The notes below the pieces were generated by a model. It ran no database searches and was not told the origin of the DNA. It saw nothing but the letters and a program-made list of their open reading frames with translations. Positions 1-11,198 of a stretch of 64,000 nucleotides of DNA are shown in pieces. The stretch lies in NCBI RefSeq assembly GCF_019285515.1, contig NZ_CP079095.1, positions 2,202,501-2,266,500 of the forward strand. Reading direction: 5' to 3'. The translations under genes and the position numbers were made by a program. How positions within the stretch are numbered: position 1 is the stretch's first letter; each line of letters opens with the position of its first letter. Source of the stretch: Methylococcus sp. Mc7. Lineage in GTDB: Bacteria > Pseudomonadota > Gammaproteobacteria > Methylococcales > Methylococcaceae.

Positions 1-2648
<2,648 letters not shown>

Positions 2649-2744
2649 TATAACACCCAAGACGTTTGGGTGTGTGCCAGACAGACCGCGAACACCGTGT
2701 ACGTTGACCAAATTCCTCAAGAGCTCGAGCTCGATCACCAGTTT

Positions 2745-2860
2745 TGCCTGGCGGCCAGAGCGAGCGGGAACCACCCGATCCCATCCCGACCTCGGAAGTG
2801 AAACCGCTTAGCGCCGATGATAGTGCAGATACCTGTGCGAAAGTAGGGAACTGCCAGGCT
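2745..2860 (+). rRNA. rrf: 5S ribosomal RNA
   Basis: About 116 bases beginning TGCCTGGCGG and ending CTGCCAGGCT, whose ends pair to form helix I. The internal CCCGATCCCATCCCGACCTCGGAAGTGAAAC region is the conserved 5S core. It lies about 95 bases after the 23S in the usual 16S-23S-5S order, with no tRNA in the spacer. Confidence 0.95.
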
Positions 2861-2881
2861 CTTAATTCAACAACAACAATC

Positions 2882-2918
2882 AACCCCGATCTCCTCGACC
2901 GAGACTCGGGGTTTTTTG
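2882..2918 (+). terminator. Rho-independent terminator of the rRNA operon
   Basis: AACCCCGA pairs with TCGGGGTT across a 16-base loop and is followed by a T run. It sits 21 bases after the 5S gene, as expected for the end of an rRNA operon. Confidence 0.9.
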
Positions 2919-2948
2919 TTGCCCGCCGCTGTCGCGGCTGCCCTTGTT

Positions 2949-3047
2949 CTAGGGCGTTCGCGTACCGATAACAAACCAGTTGATCGTTCCCAAACCGATC
3001 AAGGCGATAATTAACCCGATCTGAAACCGCAGATCCATGGCGTTCAT
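2949..3047 (-). CDS. possible 32-aa single-pass membrane microprotein
   Basis: A short frame of 32 residues starting MNAMDLRFQ with a hydrophobic middle (GLIIALIGLGTINWFVIG) that could form one membrane helix. It lies 18 bases beyond the eutC stop on the same strand, so it could be the last gene of that operon. No convincing Shine-Dalgarno sequence is visible and I do not recognise the family. Support is only the hydrophobic, non-random composition and its position in a gap that is otherwise empty. Confidence 0.3.
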   Translation of the reverse strand: MNAMDLRFQIGLIIALIGLGTINWFVIGTRTP

Positions 3048-3065
3048 GATCGGCTAGCCAAAGTG

Positions 3066-3818
3066 TCAACGCCCAGCGGTAATTGCGCGGAACTGTGTCT
3101 CGTCCTTCAGGGCGACGCCGGAAAGACCAAGCCGGAACGATTCGCGGGTCAGGTAAACAAGTTTGGACGCCGCCTCGTGGTAACCCAGACCTGCGGGCGG
3201 TCGGACGTTGAAAATGCAGTTGCGCTCGGCGTTGGACCTGCCGGGACGGGGAGCGTAGGTGAAGTAGAGTCCTAAGCTGTCATCGGCGCTGAGGCCGGGA
3301 CGTTCGCCGATAACGATTACGGCGACCTGGGCATGCAAGCCTGCTCCGACCGGATCCGACACGGCGACACGGCCGTTGGCGACGAGGCAAACCGGTCCCA
3401 GGCGCAGGTCATTTTCGCAGCAGGCGCTGGCAATTGCCTGGACCAGCGGAAGTCCGTGCCGGTCGAGTGCCGTCGAAGACAATCCGTTGGTGACGACCAG
3501 CGCAATGTCCATGGCTTCGGGCGGCGGACACCGAAGTTTCCGTTCGGACTCCCTGTCGAGCATCTGGCCCAGGTCGGGCCGTTTGAGGTATTCGGCACGG
3601 TCCGCGACGGGGGTCGCCAGCAGTAGCGGCCGTAATCCAAGCGCACGGACTCCTTCGGCGAAGGCTTCGACGTCCCACGGCTTGTGCACCGCGTCGCGCG
3701 CGGAGGCATGGGCGAGCTGAAAATCCAACAGTGCCGCGGTCGGTAAGGCATGTCCGGCGTGCCCCAGTGCGATGCGCGCCTGCGTGAGCGTACGCAGTTC
3801 GCTCCAGCGGTCGTTCAT
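3066..3818 (-). CDS. eutC: ethanolamine ammonia-lyase small subunit EutC
   Basis: A 250-aa small subunit of the adenosylcobalamin-dependent lyase that converts ethanolamine to acetaldehyde and ammonia. Family features include the N-terminal LTQARIALGHAG segment, which precedes the cobalamin-contacting core, and the C-terminal SDDSLGLYFTYAP-like and AERNCIFNVRPPAGL blocks. The start ATG overlaps the eutB stop as ATGA, so the subunits are translationally coupled. The same frame stays open well upstream inside eutB, but that part has no EutC similarity. No reactivase gene eutA and no microcompartment shell gene is adjacent, so this is the minimal soluble form. Confidence 0.93.
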   Translation of the reverse strand: MNDRWSELRTLTQARIALGHAGHALPTAALLDFQLAHASARDAVHKPWDVEAFAEGVRALGLRPLLLATPVADRAEYLKRPDLGQMLDRESERKLRCPPPEAMDIALVVTNGLSSTALDRHGLPLVQAIASACCENDLRLGPVCLVANGRVAVSDPVGAGLHAQVAVIVIGERPGLSADDSLGLYFTYAPRPGRSNAERNCIFNVRPPAGLGYHEAASKLVYLTRESFRLGLSGVALKDETQFRAITAGR

Positions 3819-5203
3819 GACGCGCTCCCGGTGAAGCGGCCGAAGGCGCTCAGCAAAGGAGTGGCGGAGCGCCGTCCGGACAGCGCGTTCCGTCCGTCGA
3901 AAATACCCATGCGTTCCAGCCAGGCTTCGAACTCCGGAGCGGGCCGAAGTCCGAGCACCCGCCGCAAATACAGTGCGTCGTGGAACGAGGTGCTCTGGTA
4001 GGCGAGCATGATGTCGTCGGCGCCGGGAATCCCCATGACGTAGGTGCAGCCGGCGATGCCGAGCAGGGTGAGCAGGTTGTCCATGTCGTTCTGGTCGGCT
4101 TCGGCGTGATTGGTGTAGCAGACGTCGCAGCCCATCGGCAAACCTAGCAGTTTGCCGCAGAAATGGTCTTCCAGGCCGGCGCGGATGATCTGCTTGCCGT
4201 CGTAGAGATATTCCGGGCCGATGAAGCCGACCACGGTATTCACCAGCAGCGGCGAAAATTCCCGGGCGACGGCGTAGGCGCGGGCCTCGCAGGTCTGGGC
4301 GTCGAGACCGTGGTGAGCGCCGGCGGACAGGGCACTGCCCTGGCCGGTTTCGAAATACATGAGGTTGTCGCCCAGGGTGCCTCGTTTCAGTTCGAGCGCC
4401 ATCTGCCGGGCTTCGCGAAGCATGGCGAGGTCGACGCCGAAGCTGCGGTTCGCCGCCTCGGTGCCGGCGATCGACTGGAATACCAGATCGACCGGTGAGC
4501 CACGCCGGATCAACTCCATGGTGGTCGTCACATGGGACAGGACGCATGACTGGGTGGGGATCTCGTAACGGATGCGCAATTCGTCGAGCAGGCTCAGCAG
4601 GGCGTGGACGTTTTCCAGATTATCGGTGGCGGGATTGATGCCGATCACGGCATCGCCGCTGCCGTAAAGCAGGCCATCCAGGGTGCTGGCGGCGATGCCC
4701 GTGGGATCGTCGGTCGGATGGTTGGGCTGCAGGCGGGTGGAGAGCCGGCCCGGCAAGCCGATGGAATTCCGGAATCGGGTCGTGACGCTGCAACGGCGGG
4801 CGACCGCGATCAGATCCTGGTTGCGCATGATCTTGCTGGTCGCCGCCACCATTTCCGGCGTCAGGCCCCGGGCCAGGGCGTTCAAGTCGCCAGATTCCGC
4901 CAGCAGCCATTCGCGGAATTCGCCGACGCAGAGCGATGCGACCGGCGAGAACGCTGAAGCATCGTGCTGTTCCAGGATCAGCCGTGAGACCTCGTCCCGT
5001 TCCGGCGGAATCAACGGTTCCTCCAGGAACCGCCGCAACGGCACGTCGGCGAGGATGCGCTGGGCCACGGCCCGCTCCTCTTTGCTGGCCGCCGCCAGAC
5101 CCGCCAGTTCGTCGGCGGAGCGCAGTGGCGAGGCCACGGCCAAGAGGCTTCGCAGGTCGGGAAAACGGTAGCCCCTGCCTCTGACCGACGCTGAGTATTT
5201 CAT
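3815..5203 (-). CDS. eutB: ethanolamine ammonia-lyase large subunit EutB
   Basis: A 462-aa catalytic TIM-barrel subunit of ethanolamine ammonia-lyase, close to the usual 453-470 aa. Diagnostic blocks are the N-terminal KYSASVRGRGYRFPDLRSLLA, then AEADQNDMDNLL and MGIPGADDIMLAYQSTSFHD near the C terminus. The ATG at 5203 overlaps the gpmI stop as ATGA; an upstream in-frame start would add nine residues inside gpmI and is less likely. It works with EutC, needs cobalamin, and would release ammonia and acetaldehyde in the cytoplasm. Its coupling to a glycolytic gene instead of other eut genes is unusual. Confidence 0.94.
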   Translation of the reverse strand: MKYSASVRGRGYRFPDLRSLLAVASPLRSADELAGLAAASKEERAVAQRILADVPLRRFLEEPLIPPERDEVSRLILEQHDASAFSPVASLCVGEFREWLLAESGDLNALARGLTPEMVAATSKIMRNQDLIAVARRCSVTTRFRNSIGLPGRLSTRLQPNHPTDDPTGIAASTLDGLLYGSGDAVIGINPATDNLENVHALLSLLDELRIRYEIPTQSCVLSHVTTTMELIRRGSPVDLVFQSIAGTEAANRSFGVDLAMLREARQMALELKRGTLGDNLMYFETGQGSALSAGAHHGLDAQTCEARAYAVAREFSPLLVNTVVGFIGPEYLYDGKQIIRAGLEDHFCGKLLGLPMGCDVCYTNHAEADQNDMDNLLTLLGIAGCTYVMGIPGADDIMLAYQSTSFHDALYLRRVLGLRPAPEFEAWLERMGIFDGRNALSGRRSATPLLSAFGRFTGSAS

Positions 5204-6840
5204 CTGAACTCCAGCAGCCCCCGGTCCCACATGTCCGGCGCCTCGTATCCCAGCAGGTTCACCGTGGTGGCTGCCACGGCACTCAAGCCGGCCTCGCCCG
5301 GATTATTGACGATCGCTCGGCGGCGGCTGTCGTAATAGATGAATGGCACGGGGTTGAGCGTGTGCGAAGTCTTGGCCTTGGGAGCGCCGCTCTGGCTTCG
5401 CTGGGGCTCGCCGGTTTTCTTGTCCAGTTCGTACATTTCGTCGGCGTTGCCGTGGTCGGCAGTGATCAGGGCCACGCCGTCGAGGGCATCGATCACCGGC
5501 AGCAGCCGAGCCAGCGCCAGATCCACGGCTTCGACGGCGATGATCGTCGCTTGGTAGTTACCGGTGTGCCCGACCATGTCGCCGTTGGCGTAGTTGACGC
5601 GCGCGGTGCGGTGCTTGCCGGTCTTGAGCTGGCGGATCAGCTCGTCGGTGATTTCGGCCGATTTCATCCAGGGGCGCTGTTCGAACGGCACCCTGTCGGA
5701 AGGAATTTCGACGTAGGTTTCCAGCGACTCGTCGAACTTGCCGCTGCGATTGCCGTTCCAGAAATAGGTGACGTGCCCGTATTTCTGGGTTTCGGAGATC
5801 GCGAGTTGGGTGATGCCTTCCGCCGCCAGATATTCGCCCATCGTGCCACGGATGGCCGGGGGCGACACCAGATAGCGCCGGGGGATGCCGAGGTCGCCGT
5901 CGTACTGGAGCATGCCGGCGTAGGTCACGCCGGGATGGCGCACGCGGTCGAAGGGCGCGAATTCCTCTTCTTCGAAGGCTCGGCTGATTTCGATCGCCCG
6001 GTCGCCGCGGAAGTTGAAGAAGATCACGCTGTCCTTGTCCAATATCCGTCCGACGGGTTCGCCGTCGTGGGCGACGATGAAGGGTGGCAGGTCCTGGTCG
6101 ATGACGCCGGGATGCTCCGCACGCAGGGTCTCGATGGCCTGCGCCGCCGATTCGAAATGGCGTGCCTCGCCCAGCACATGGGTGCGCCAGCCGCGTTCGA
6201 CCATGCCCCAGTCGGCTTCGTAGCGGTCCATGGTGATGTTCATGCGTCCGCCGCCGCTGGCGATGCGGACATCGAATGCTTCGTTCCGGAGTTCCGCAAG
6301 GAAGGCTTCGAACGGCCCGACATAGTCCAGCGCGGAGGTTTCGGGCACGTCCCGGCCGTCCAGCAGGATATGGACGCGTACCCGCCGTTGGCCTTCGGCT
6401 TTGGCCCGCGCGATCATCGCCTTGAGGTGGTCGATGTGGGAATGGACGTTGCCGTCGGAGAACAGGCCGATGAAATGCAGGGTCGATCCGTGTTCCCTGG
6501 CGTTGGCGACGACTTCCCGCCATGCCGTACCCTCGAACAGCGCGCCGGAGGCGATCGCTTCCGCGACCAGGGCGGCGCCCTGTTGGTAGACCTGGCCGGA
6601 ACCCAGCGCATTGTGGCCGACCTCGGAATTGCCCATGTCCTCGTCGCTGGGCATGCCCACGGCCTTGCCGTGCGCCTTGAGGAAGGTATGCGGGTGGGTC
6701 GCCAGCAGCCGGTCCAGGGTGGGGGTGTAGGCTTGGGCGATGGCGTTGCCGGCGGTTTTGGGGCTGTAGCCGAAGCCATCCATGACGATGGTGACGACCG
6801 GGCCTTGGATGCCGGGGAAGGTAGGGTGCTTTTTCAACAT
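5200..6840 (-). CDS. gpmI: 2,3-bisphosphoglycerate-independent phosphoglycerate mutase
   Basis: A 546-aa iPGM that interconverts 3- and 2-phosphoglycerate using two metal ions (commonly Mn) and a phosphoserine intermediate. The catalytic serine lies in DMGNSEVGHNALGSGQVYQQ; LLDGRDVPETSA and the C-terminal TADHGNADEM metal-binding block are also present. The start at 6840 (MLKKHPTFPG) follows the preceding pmbA-like stop by 26 bases. The frame is open much further upstream but without homology there. Its stop overlaps the eutB start. Length is slightly above the common 510-515 aa. Confidence 0.95.
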   Translation of the reverse strand: MLKKHPTFPGIQGPVVTIVMDGFGYSPKTAGNAIAQAYTPTLDRLLATHPHTFLKAHGKAVGMPSDEDMGNSEVGHNALGSGQVYQQGAALVAEAIASGALFEGTAWREVVANAREHGSTLHFIGLFSDGNVHSHIDHLKAMIARAKAEGQRRVRVHILLDGRDVPETSALDYVGPFEAFLAELRNEAFDVRIASGGGRMNITMDRYEADWGMVERGWRTHVLGEARHFESAAQAIETLRAEHPGVIDQDLPPFIVAHDGEPVGRILDKDSVIFFNFRGDRAIEISRAFEEEEFAPFDRVRHPGVTYAGMLQYDGDLGIPRRYLVSPPAIRGTMGEYLAAEGITQLAISETQKYGHVTYFWNGNRSGKFDESLETYVEIPSDRVPFEQRPWMKSAEITDELIRQLKTGKHRTARVNYANGDMVGHTGNYQATIIAVEAVDLALARLLPVIDALDGVALITADHGNADEMYELDKKTGEPQRSQSGAPKAKTSHTLNPVPFIYYDSRRRAIVNNPGEAGLSAVAATTVNLLGYEAPDMWDRGLLEFR

Positions 6841-6866
6841 GGGGTTTGTCGTGGGACGGAGTCGGG

Positions 6867-8231
6867 TTAGAGGGTCAGCCTGAAGTGGGACAGCAGGATG
6901 CCGGGCACCTTGCAGCCGCCCAGCGAGCGCTGTTCGTAGGTATCGGTGGAGCGGAACAGCCGGGCTTCGTCGCTCAGTGCCTCGAGTTCCGCACCGAAGA
7001 TGCGGAAAAGGCTGTCGTCGAAACGCAGGTCGTGGATGGGGGCGACGATCTCGCCGTGCTCGATAAGGAAACAGGCGTAGCGGGTCATGCCGGTCACCCG
7101 GGCGCTCTGCAGGTCGCTCCAATTGAGGTAATGCAGGTTGCCGATGTAAAGGCCCGAATCCAGCCGTTTCAGCACGTCTCGTTCGGGCAGATCGCCGGGC
7201 AGTATTTCCGGCGAGCGCAGCTGCTCTTCCGACCACAGACCGGATTCGGCGCCGTTGGAGGCCACGCCGTACTCCCGGGCCGAGCGTGCCCCGATCAAGA
7301 GATTCTTCAGGGCGCCGCGTTCGGCGATGGGCAGTTGCTCGGGGGCGACTTCCCCGAGGCCGTTGAACCTCGGGCCGAGCCCGAGCGCGAAGTTTTCCCT
7401 CAGGCTGAACTGGTCGGACAAGGGTACTTCCCCCTCGATCCAGCGTCGCAGGGCCGATCCTCCCTTCTTCCAGGCGCCGTAGCTGACCGCGCCCCAGGAC
7501 AGCAGGTCGACGATATGGGCGACGGCGGCAGGGGCGAGATAGGCGCGGTATTCGCCCGGCGGCAGCGTCCTGGAAGGCATCCGTAGTCGGTCGAGCCGTT
7601 GGCGGTCCGCTTCGATGGCGACGGCAAAATCGGCGGCGCTCCAGTCCGTGCCGCACAGCAAGCCTTTGACCGCCTTGTTTTCGCCCGCCGAATTCACGGT
7701 GAACAGGGAATAGTCGAGGAAAAAGCCGGAAGTCCCAAACCAGTGGCGCTGCCCCGTCGAATTCCGTACGGCACGAACCTGCGGGCCGGCGGCGAACAGC
7801 CCGGCGAAATCAGTGCCGACGGTCGTGAGGGCGATTTGTTCGACGACCACCGCCGGGTCGGGCAGTGCGGCCTCGTGCCACTCCTCGCTCTGGCCGTGAT
7901 TTTCCAGCGGTGATGCGAAAGGGTCGGGCGGCAGGGATGCGGCTTCCGAGCGGGCCCGCGCCAGCAGCGCGCGGAGGTCGCAGAGATCCCGGTCCGCCCG
8001 GCCGGACAGGTCCGTCGTGAGTTTCGCACTCCGGTCTCGAGCCCGAAAATCCAGCTCCAGCCGCAATTGGCGGACGCCGGTCGCCTGCCTGACCTTGCCC
8101 GCATTGAAGCGAAGATAGGTCTGGTCTTCTCCCGACAGGCTCAAGCTTGCCGTTTCCCCCGGACGGAGCGCGGCGAAGGCGTCGTCGCTCAGCCGTTCCA
8201 GGAGGCGATGGGCTTCCTGCGCAAAGCTCAC
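6867..8231 (-). CDS. PmbA/TldD-family protein, PmbA-like partner
   Basis: About 454 aa, related to PmbA (TldE), the partner of the zinc metalloprotease TldD. Such pairs mature peptides and modified polypeptides. It lacks an HExxxH motif, as expected for the non-catalytic partner. The GTG at 8231 overlaps the upstream TldD stop as GTGA and is preferred; an ATG at 8270 would give 13 more residues but a 43-base overlap. The C-terminal half (SGLYIGNLHYLNW, VTGMTRYACFLIEHGEI) is the best-conserved part. This divergent branch often appears as a dedicated tldD-pmbA pair separate from the housekeeping copies. Confidence 0.85.
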   Translation of the reverse strand: MSFAQEAHRLLERLSDDAFAALRPGETASLSLSGEDQTYLRFNAGKVRQATGVRQLRLELDFRARDRSAKLTTDLSGRADRDLCDLRALLARARSEAASLPPDPFASPLENHGQSEEWHEAALPDPAVVVEQIALTTVGTDFAGLFAAGPQVRAVRNSTGQRHWFGTSGFFLDYSLFTVNSAGENKAVKGLLCGTDWSAADFAVAIEADRQRLDRLRMPSRTLPPGEYRAYLAPAAVAHIVDLLSWGAVSYGAWKKGGSALRRWIEGEVPLSDQFSLRENFALGLGPRFNGLGEVAPEQLPIAERGALKNLLIGARSAREYGVASNGAESGLWSEEQLRSPEILPGDLPERDVLKRLDSGLYIGNLHYLNWSDLQSARVTGMTRYACFLIEHGEIVAPIHDLRFDDSLFRIFGAELEALSDEARLFRSTDTYEQRSLGGCKVPGILLSHFRLTL

Positions 8232-9691
8232 CGGCCGCCCCCGAAGACTTCCACGCCGGAAAACAGGCAATGCGGCGAAGCGTGGCCGACCCGGATCATC
8301 TGGTTGGGTTCGCCCTTCCCGCAGAACGGGGTGCCGAAAACACCAAGGGTGTCCCGGTTACCGACCTTTTTCAGCGAATGCCAGAAGGGGATGCTGACGC
8401 CCCGGTAGTTGGGATTCCGGACCACGCGGCTCAGCCGCCCGTCCTCGATCAGGCGCGCGTATTCGCACCCGAACTGGAACTTTCGCCGATAGTCGTCGAT
8501 CGACCAGGAGCGGTTGGCGCTCATGTAGATGCCGCGCTCGACCGAGGCGATCATTTCGTCCAGGGTGCTGTCGCCGGGTTCGAGGTTGAGGTTGGCCATG
8601 CGGTCGATCGGCGCCCGGTTCCAGCCCGCCGAACGGAAATTGGCGACGCCGGGAAGGCCGAGCCGCGCCTGGCTTTCCAAGCTGCCGAGCCCGCGGAGCA
8701 GCAGGCCGCCCTGGATCAAATATTCGCGTTCGGCGCGGTTGCCGCCGTCGTCGAAGCCGTAGGAGGCGAATTCGCCTGGGAGGGTGGGATCGAAGCTGAC
8801 GTTCATCAGGGGCGATCCGTATTGCAGCCGGCCGAAATCCTCCGGTTTGACGAAGCTCCAGCCCGCATAGTTGCGCTCGTCGCCGAGAATGCGGTCCAGT
8901 TCCAGGGGATGGCCGACCGATTCGTGGATCTGCAGCAGCATCTGGTCCGGCGCCAGCAGCAGATCGCGCGTGTCGCTCGGACAATCTTCCGCAGTCAGCA
9001 GTTCCAAGGCCTCCCGACCGGCCCGTTCGCATTCCCCGTAGATGCGGTCGAAGTCGAGCGTTTCGAGCCCGCCCTGCAGGCACCGGGCAACTGGGCCGTT
9101 CAGGGAGCGCCGCTGGATTTCCGGACCGTCCTGGGCAGTCGCCATGAAGTTCTGGCTGACCAGATGGAAGCGCTGAGCGACGTCGGCACCGCTCGAGGTG
9201 ACGTATCGGCTCGAATGCTCGGTCAGGGTGATTTCGGCCGACGTCTCGACGATGTTGCCGGACACCCGCAGCCGGGCGCAGGCGGCGATCAGATTGGCCG
9301 TCAGTTCACCCAGGGAGAGGGCGTCGAAGCGCCGCTCGCAGGGGCCGGTGACAGTGCCGTACACGGCGGGGCGCAGGCGGGGGGAAAAAACGGCCACGGC
9401 ATGGCGGGCACTCGCGCGGGCCAGTCGGGCGGCGCGGCTCGCCGCTTCGCGCAAGCCGGTATGCGACAGGTCGGGAGTCGCCGCGTAGGCCAGATTGCCG
9501 TCCATCACGGCTTCGACCATCGCGCCCCGGCTGACATGTACCTGGTTCCGGTCGGGCCGGCCGTTGCGGACGGCACGGTGCTGGCTGACTTCTTCGACGA
9601 AGCGTAAACCGACCCAGTCGGCCTCGCCGGCAAGGGAGGAGAGCGCCGACACCGGGTCGAATTCTGCAGGGGCGGCTTCGGGTGCGTTCAT
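8228..9691 (-). CDS. TldD-like zinc metallopeptidase
   Basis: A 487-aa TldD/PmbA-family peptidase. It carries the zinc-binding HESVGH (HExxxH) motif at about residues 255-260 and the C-terminal FCGKGEPNQ block with the conserved cysteine that supplies another ligand. It should form a heterodimer with the gene that follows, enclosing a proteolytic chamber for unfolded peptides. First gene of a five-gene minus-strand run, with the start ATG at 9691. Substrate cannot be told from sequence; no peptide precursor gene is visible nearby. Confidence 0.9.
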   Translation of the reverse strand: MNAPEAAPAEFDPVSALSSLAGEADWVGLRFVEEVSQHRAVRNGRPDRNQVHVSRGAMVEAVMDGNLAYAATPDLSHTGLREAASRAARLARASARHAVAVFSPRLRPAVYGTVTGPCERRFDALSLGELTANLIAACARLRVSGNIVETSAEITLTEHSSRYVTSSGADVAQRFHLVSQNFMATAQDGPEIQRRSLNGPVARCLQGGLETLDFDRIYGECERAGREALELLTAEDCPSDTRDLLLAPDQMLLQIHESVGHPLELDRILGDERNYAGWSFVKPEDFGRLQYGSPLMNVSFDPTLPGEFASYGFDDGGNRAEREYLIQGGLLLRGLGSLESQARLGLPGVANFRSAGWNRAPIDRMANLNLEPGDSTLDEMIASVERGIYMSANRSWSIDDYRRKFQFGCEYARLIEDGRLSRVVRNPNYRGVSIPFWHSLKKVGNRDTLGVFGTPFCGKGEPNQMIRVGHASPHCLFSGVEVFGGGR

Positions 9692-9816
9692 GGCGGCCGG
9701 ATGGGGTGTCGGTCCGAGGGGCTTACGGCGGATTTTATCAGTTCCGGGCCGGCAAGATTGCGCGATTCATACGGGCGGGATACGCTGGGAGCCAGGTTTG
9801 ACATCAGGATTTCTCC

Positions 9817-10335
9817 ATGCCGTCACTTGTCGACATGAAGCTTTTCACCGCCGGAATGCTGACCGGGCTGAGTGAAGAAGCCGCGCGTTCGGCCCGCTTG
9901 CGCAAGAACCTCAACGTTCATCCGGTATTGGAGGACCCTGTCCAGCGCTTGTTCAACGCCATGGAGCCCGGCACCTACGCGCGGCCACACCGCCATTCCC
10001 GCCCTGATGGCTGGGAGCTGATGGTCGTGGTGCGCGGTGCGTTTTCGGTATTGCGTTTCGACGATCATGGCCGCGTCGCCGAAAGGGTCGATCTGCGGGC
10101 GGACGGAGGTGACTGCGCCGTCGAAATTCCGGCGGGGTCCTGGCACACGGTGGTCAGCCGGCTGCCCGGAACCGTCATGTTCGAGGTCAAGCCGGGACCC
10201 TATTCGCCGATCGCCGACAAGGATTTTGCCGCCTGGGCGCCGGAAGAGGGGAGCGCGGATGCGACCGCACTGGTGCGCCGGCTGGAATCGGCGCAGCCGG
10301 GCGACCGGGTCGTTTCCACCGGCTGCCATTCATGA
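9817..10335 (+). CDS. WbuC-family cupin metalloprotein
   Basis: A 172-aa single-domain cupin. The N-terminal NLNVHPVLEDPVQRLFNAMEPGTY block followed by RPHRH gives the metal-ligand histidines of cupin motif 1; PAGSWHTVVS supplies motif 2. WbuC proteins are often encoded in O-antigen clusters, but none is nearby and the function of the family is not settled. Divergent from tldD across a 125-base gap. Followed after 22 bases by the HMA-like gene, so the two are probably co-transcribed. Confidence 0.8.
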   Translation: MPSLVDMKLFTAGMLTGLSEEAARSARLRKNLNVHPVLEDPVQRLFNAMEPGTYARPHRHSRPDGWELMVVVRGAFSVLRFDDHGRVAERVDLRADGGDCAVEIPAGSWHTVVSRLPGTVMFEVKPGPYSPIADKDFAAWAPEEGSADATALVRRLESAQPGDRVVSTGCHS

Positions 10336-10357
10336 TTCATTGGGGTGCGAGGTTGCC

Positions 10358-10834
10358 ATGACGAACGGCCAGGCCAAGAGCCATCACGGTTCCCCCCGGC
10401 ACGGATTGCACGTGACGCATGCCGTACCGGGCCGCATCCGGTTGAAGTCCGAACGCCTGAAGGGACGGCCGGAGGAGGCAGAGCGGCTCGCCGCGCGACT
10501 CTCCAAAGTGGAGGGAATCCATCATGCCGCGGTCAATCCGGCGACCGGCAGCATCACTCTCCACTATCATTCGAGGGCGCTGGAGTCGCTCACGTTTTTT
10601 GCCGAACTGGCGGCGGCTCTGGGCCTCATCGCCGTCGACATCGAGGCGGGCGATGTGGAAGGGCTATTCGCGCTGGTGGGGCTTTCGCCTGCCGATGCGG
10701 TCCGTTCGCTATGGGGGCGGGGCCATGAGCCGGCACAGGAGGCCGCCGCCGAAAACGGCGTCGCGGGAGATGTGCTCCGGCTGCTGGGGGCTGGTATCGC
10801 ACTTGGGGTACTCGTCTGGAAGCTGAGCCGCTGA
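10358..10834 (+). CDS. HMA-like (ferredoxin-fold) membrane-anchored protein
   Basis: A 158-aa protein beginning MTNGQAKSHHGS. Residues about 20-80 (VTHAVPGRIRLKS, VEGIHHAAVNPATGSITLHYH) resemble the HMA_2-type beta-alpha-beta fold found near P1B metal ATPases; the classic CxxC metal-binding pair is absent. The C terminus, LLGAGIALGVLVWKL, is a probable membrane helix. It is followed four bases later by the Gdx gene. The protein truncated at the right edge of the window has a similar fold. A role in metal handling is inferred from the family only. Confidence 0.65.
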   Translation: MTNGQAKSHHGSPRHGLHVTHAVPGRIRLKSERLKGRPEEAERLAARLSKVEGIHHAAVNPATGSITLHYHSRALESLTFFAELAAALGLIAVDIEAGDVEGLFALVGLSPADAVRSLWGRGHEPAQEAAAENGVAGDVLRLLGAGIALGVLVWKLSR

Positions 10835-10838
10835 GGGC

Positions 10839-11156
10839 ATGAGCTGGGCATATCTGATCCTGGCCGGCTGCCTGGAAATCGGCTGGCCGCTCGGTTTCAA
10901 ACTGTCGCAAACCGAAGGCGCACGGTTGCCGGGCCTGGTGCTGGCCGTGCTGTGCATGGCGCTGAGCGGCCTTTTCCTGTGGCTGGCGCAGCGGGAGATT
11001 TCCATGGGCACGGCTTACGCCGTATGGACCGGCATCGGCGCGGCCGGTACCTTTTTCGCCGGCGTATGGTTTTTCGGCGATGCGGCCAGCTTGGGACGGT
11101 ACCTGGGGGCGGCGCTGATCGTGGCAGGCGTGGTGACCCTCAAGCTGGCGCATTGA
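10839..11156 (+). CDS. gdx: SMR-family transporter, Gdx (SugE) type
   Basis: A 105-aa four-helix small multidrug resistance protein. The essential membrane glutamate lies in AGCLEIGW (Glu13), and KLSQ plus GTAYAVWTGIGAAGTF match the SugE/Gdx subgroup, which exports guanidinium and some quaternary ammonium ions by proton antiport. It works as an antiparallel dimer in the inner membrane. Guanidine riboswitches often precede gdx genes, but here only four bases separate it from the HMA-like gene, so there is no room for one directly upstream. Confidence 0.88.
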   Translation: MSWAYLILAGCLEIGWPLGFKLSQTEGARLPGLVLAVLCMALSGLFLWLAQREISMGTAYAVWTGIGAAGTFFAGVWFFGDAASLGRYLGAALIVAGVVTLKLAH

Positions 11157-11198
11157 AGTGGGGGTGTCGGGTTTTTCAACACAACGAGGGATTAGACG

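Noticed and set aside
2649-2744. tRNA between 23S and 5S
   Set aside because: The spacer has no cloverleaf or T-loop sequence.
5362-6870. A 502-codon open frame opposite gpmI
   Set aside because: Antisense shadow of a high-GC gene; its translation has no family signature while the opposite strand is a clear phosphoglycerate mutase.
10820-10845. Guanidine riboswitch before gdx
   Set aside because: Only four bases separate gdx from the gene before it.
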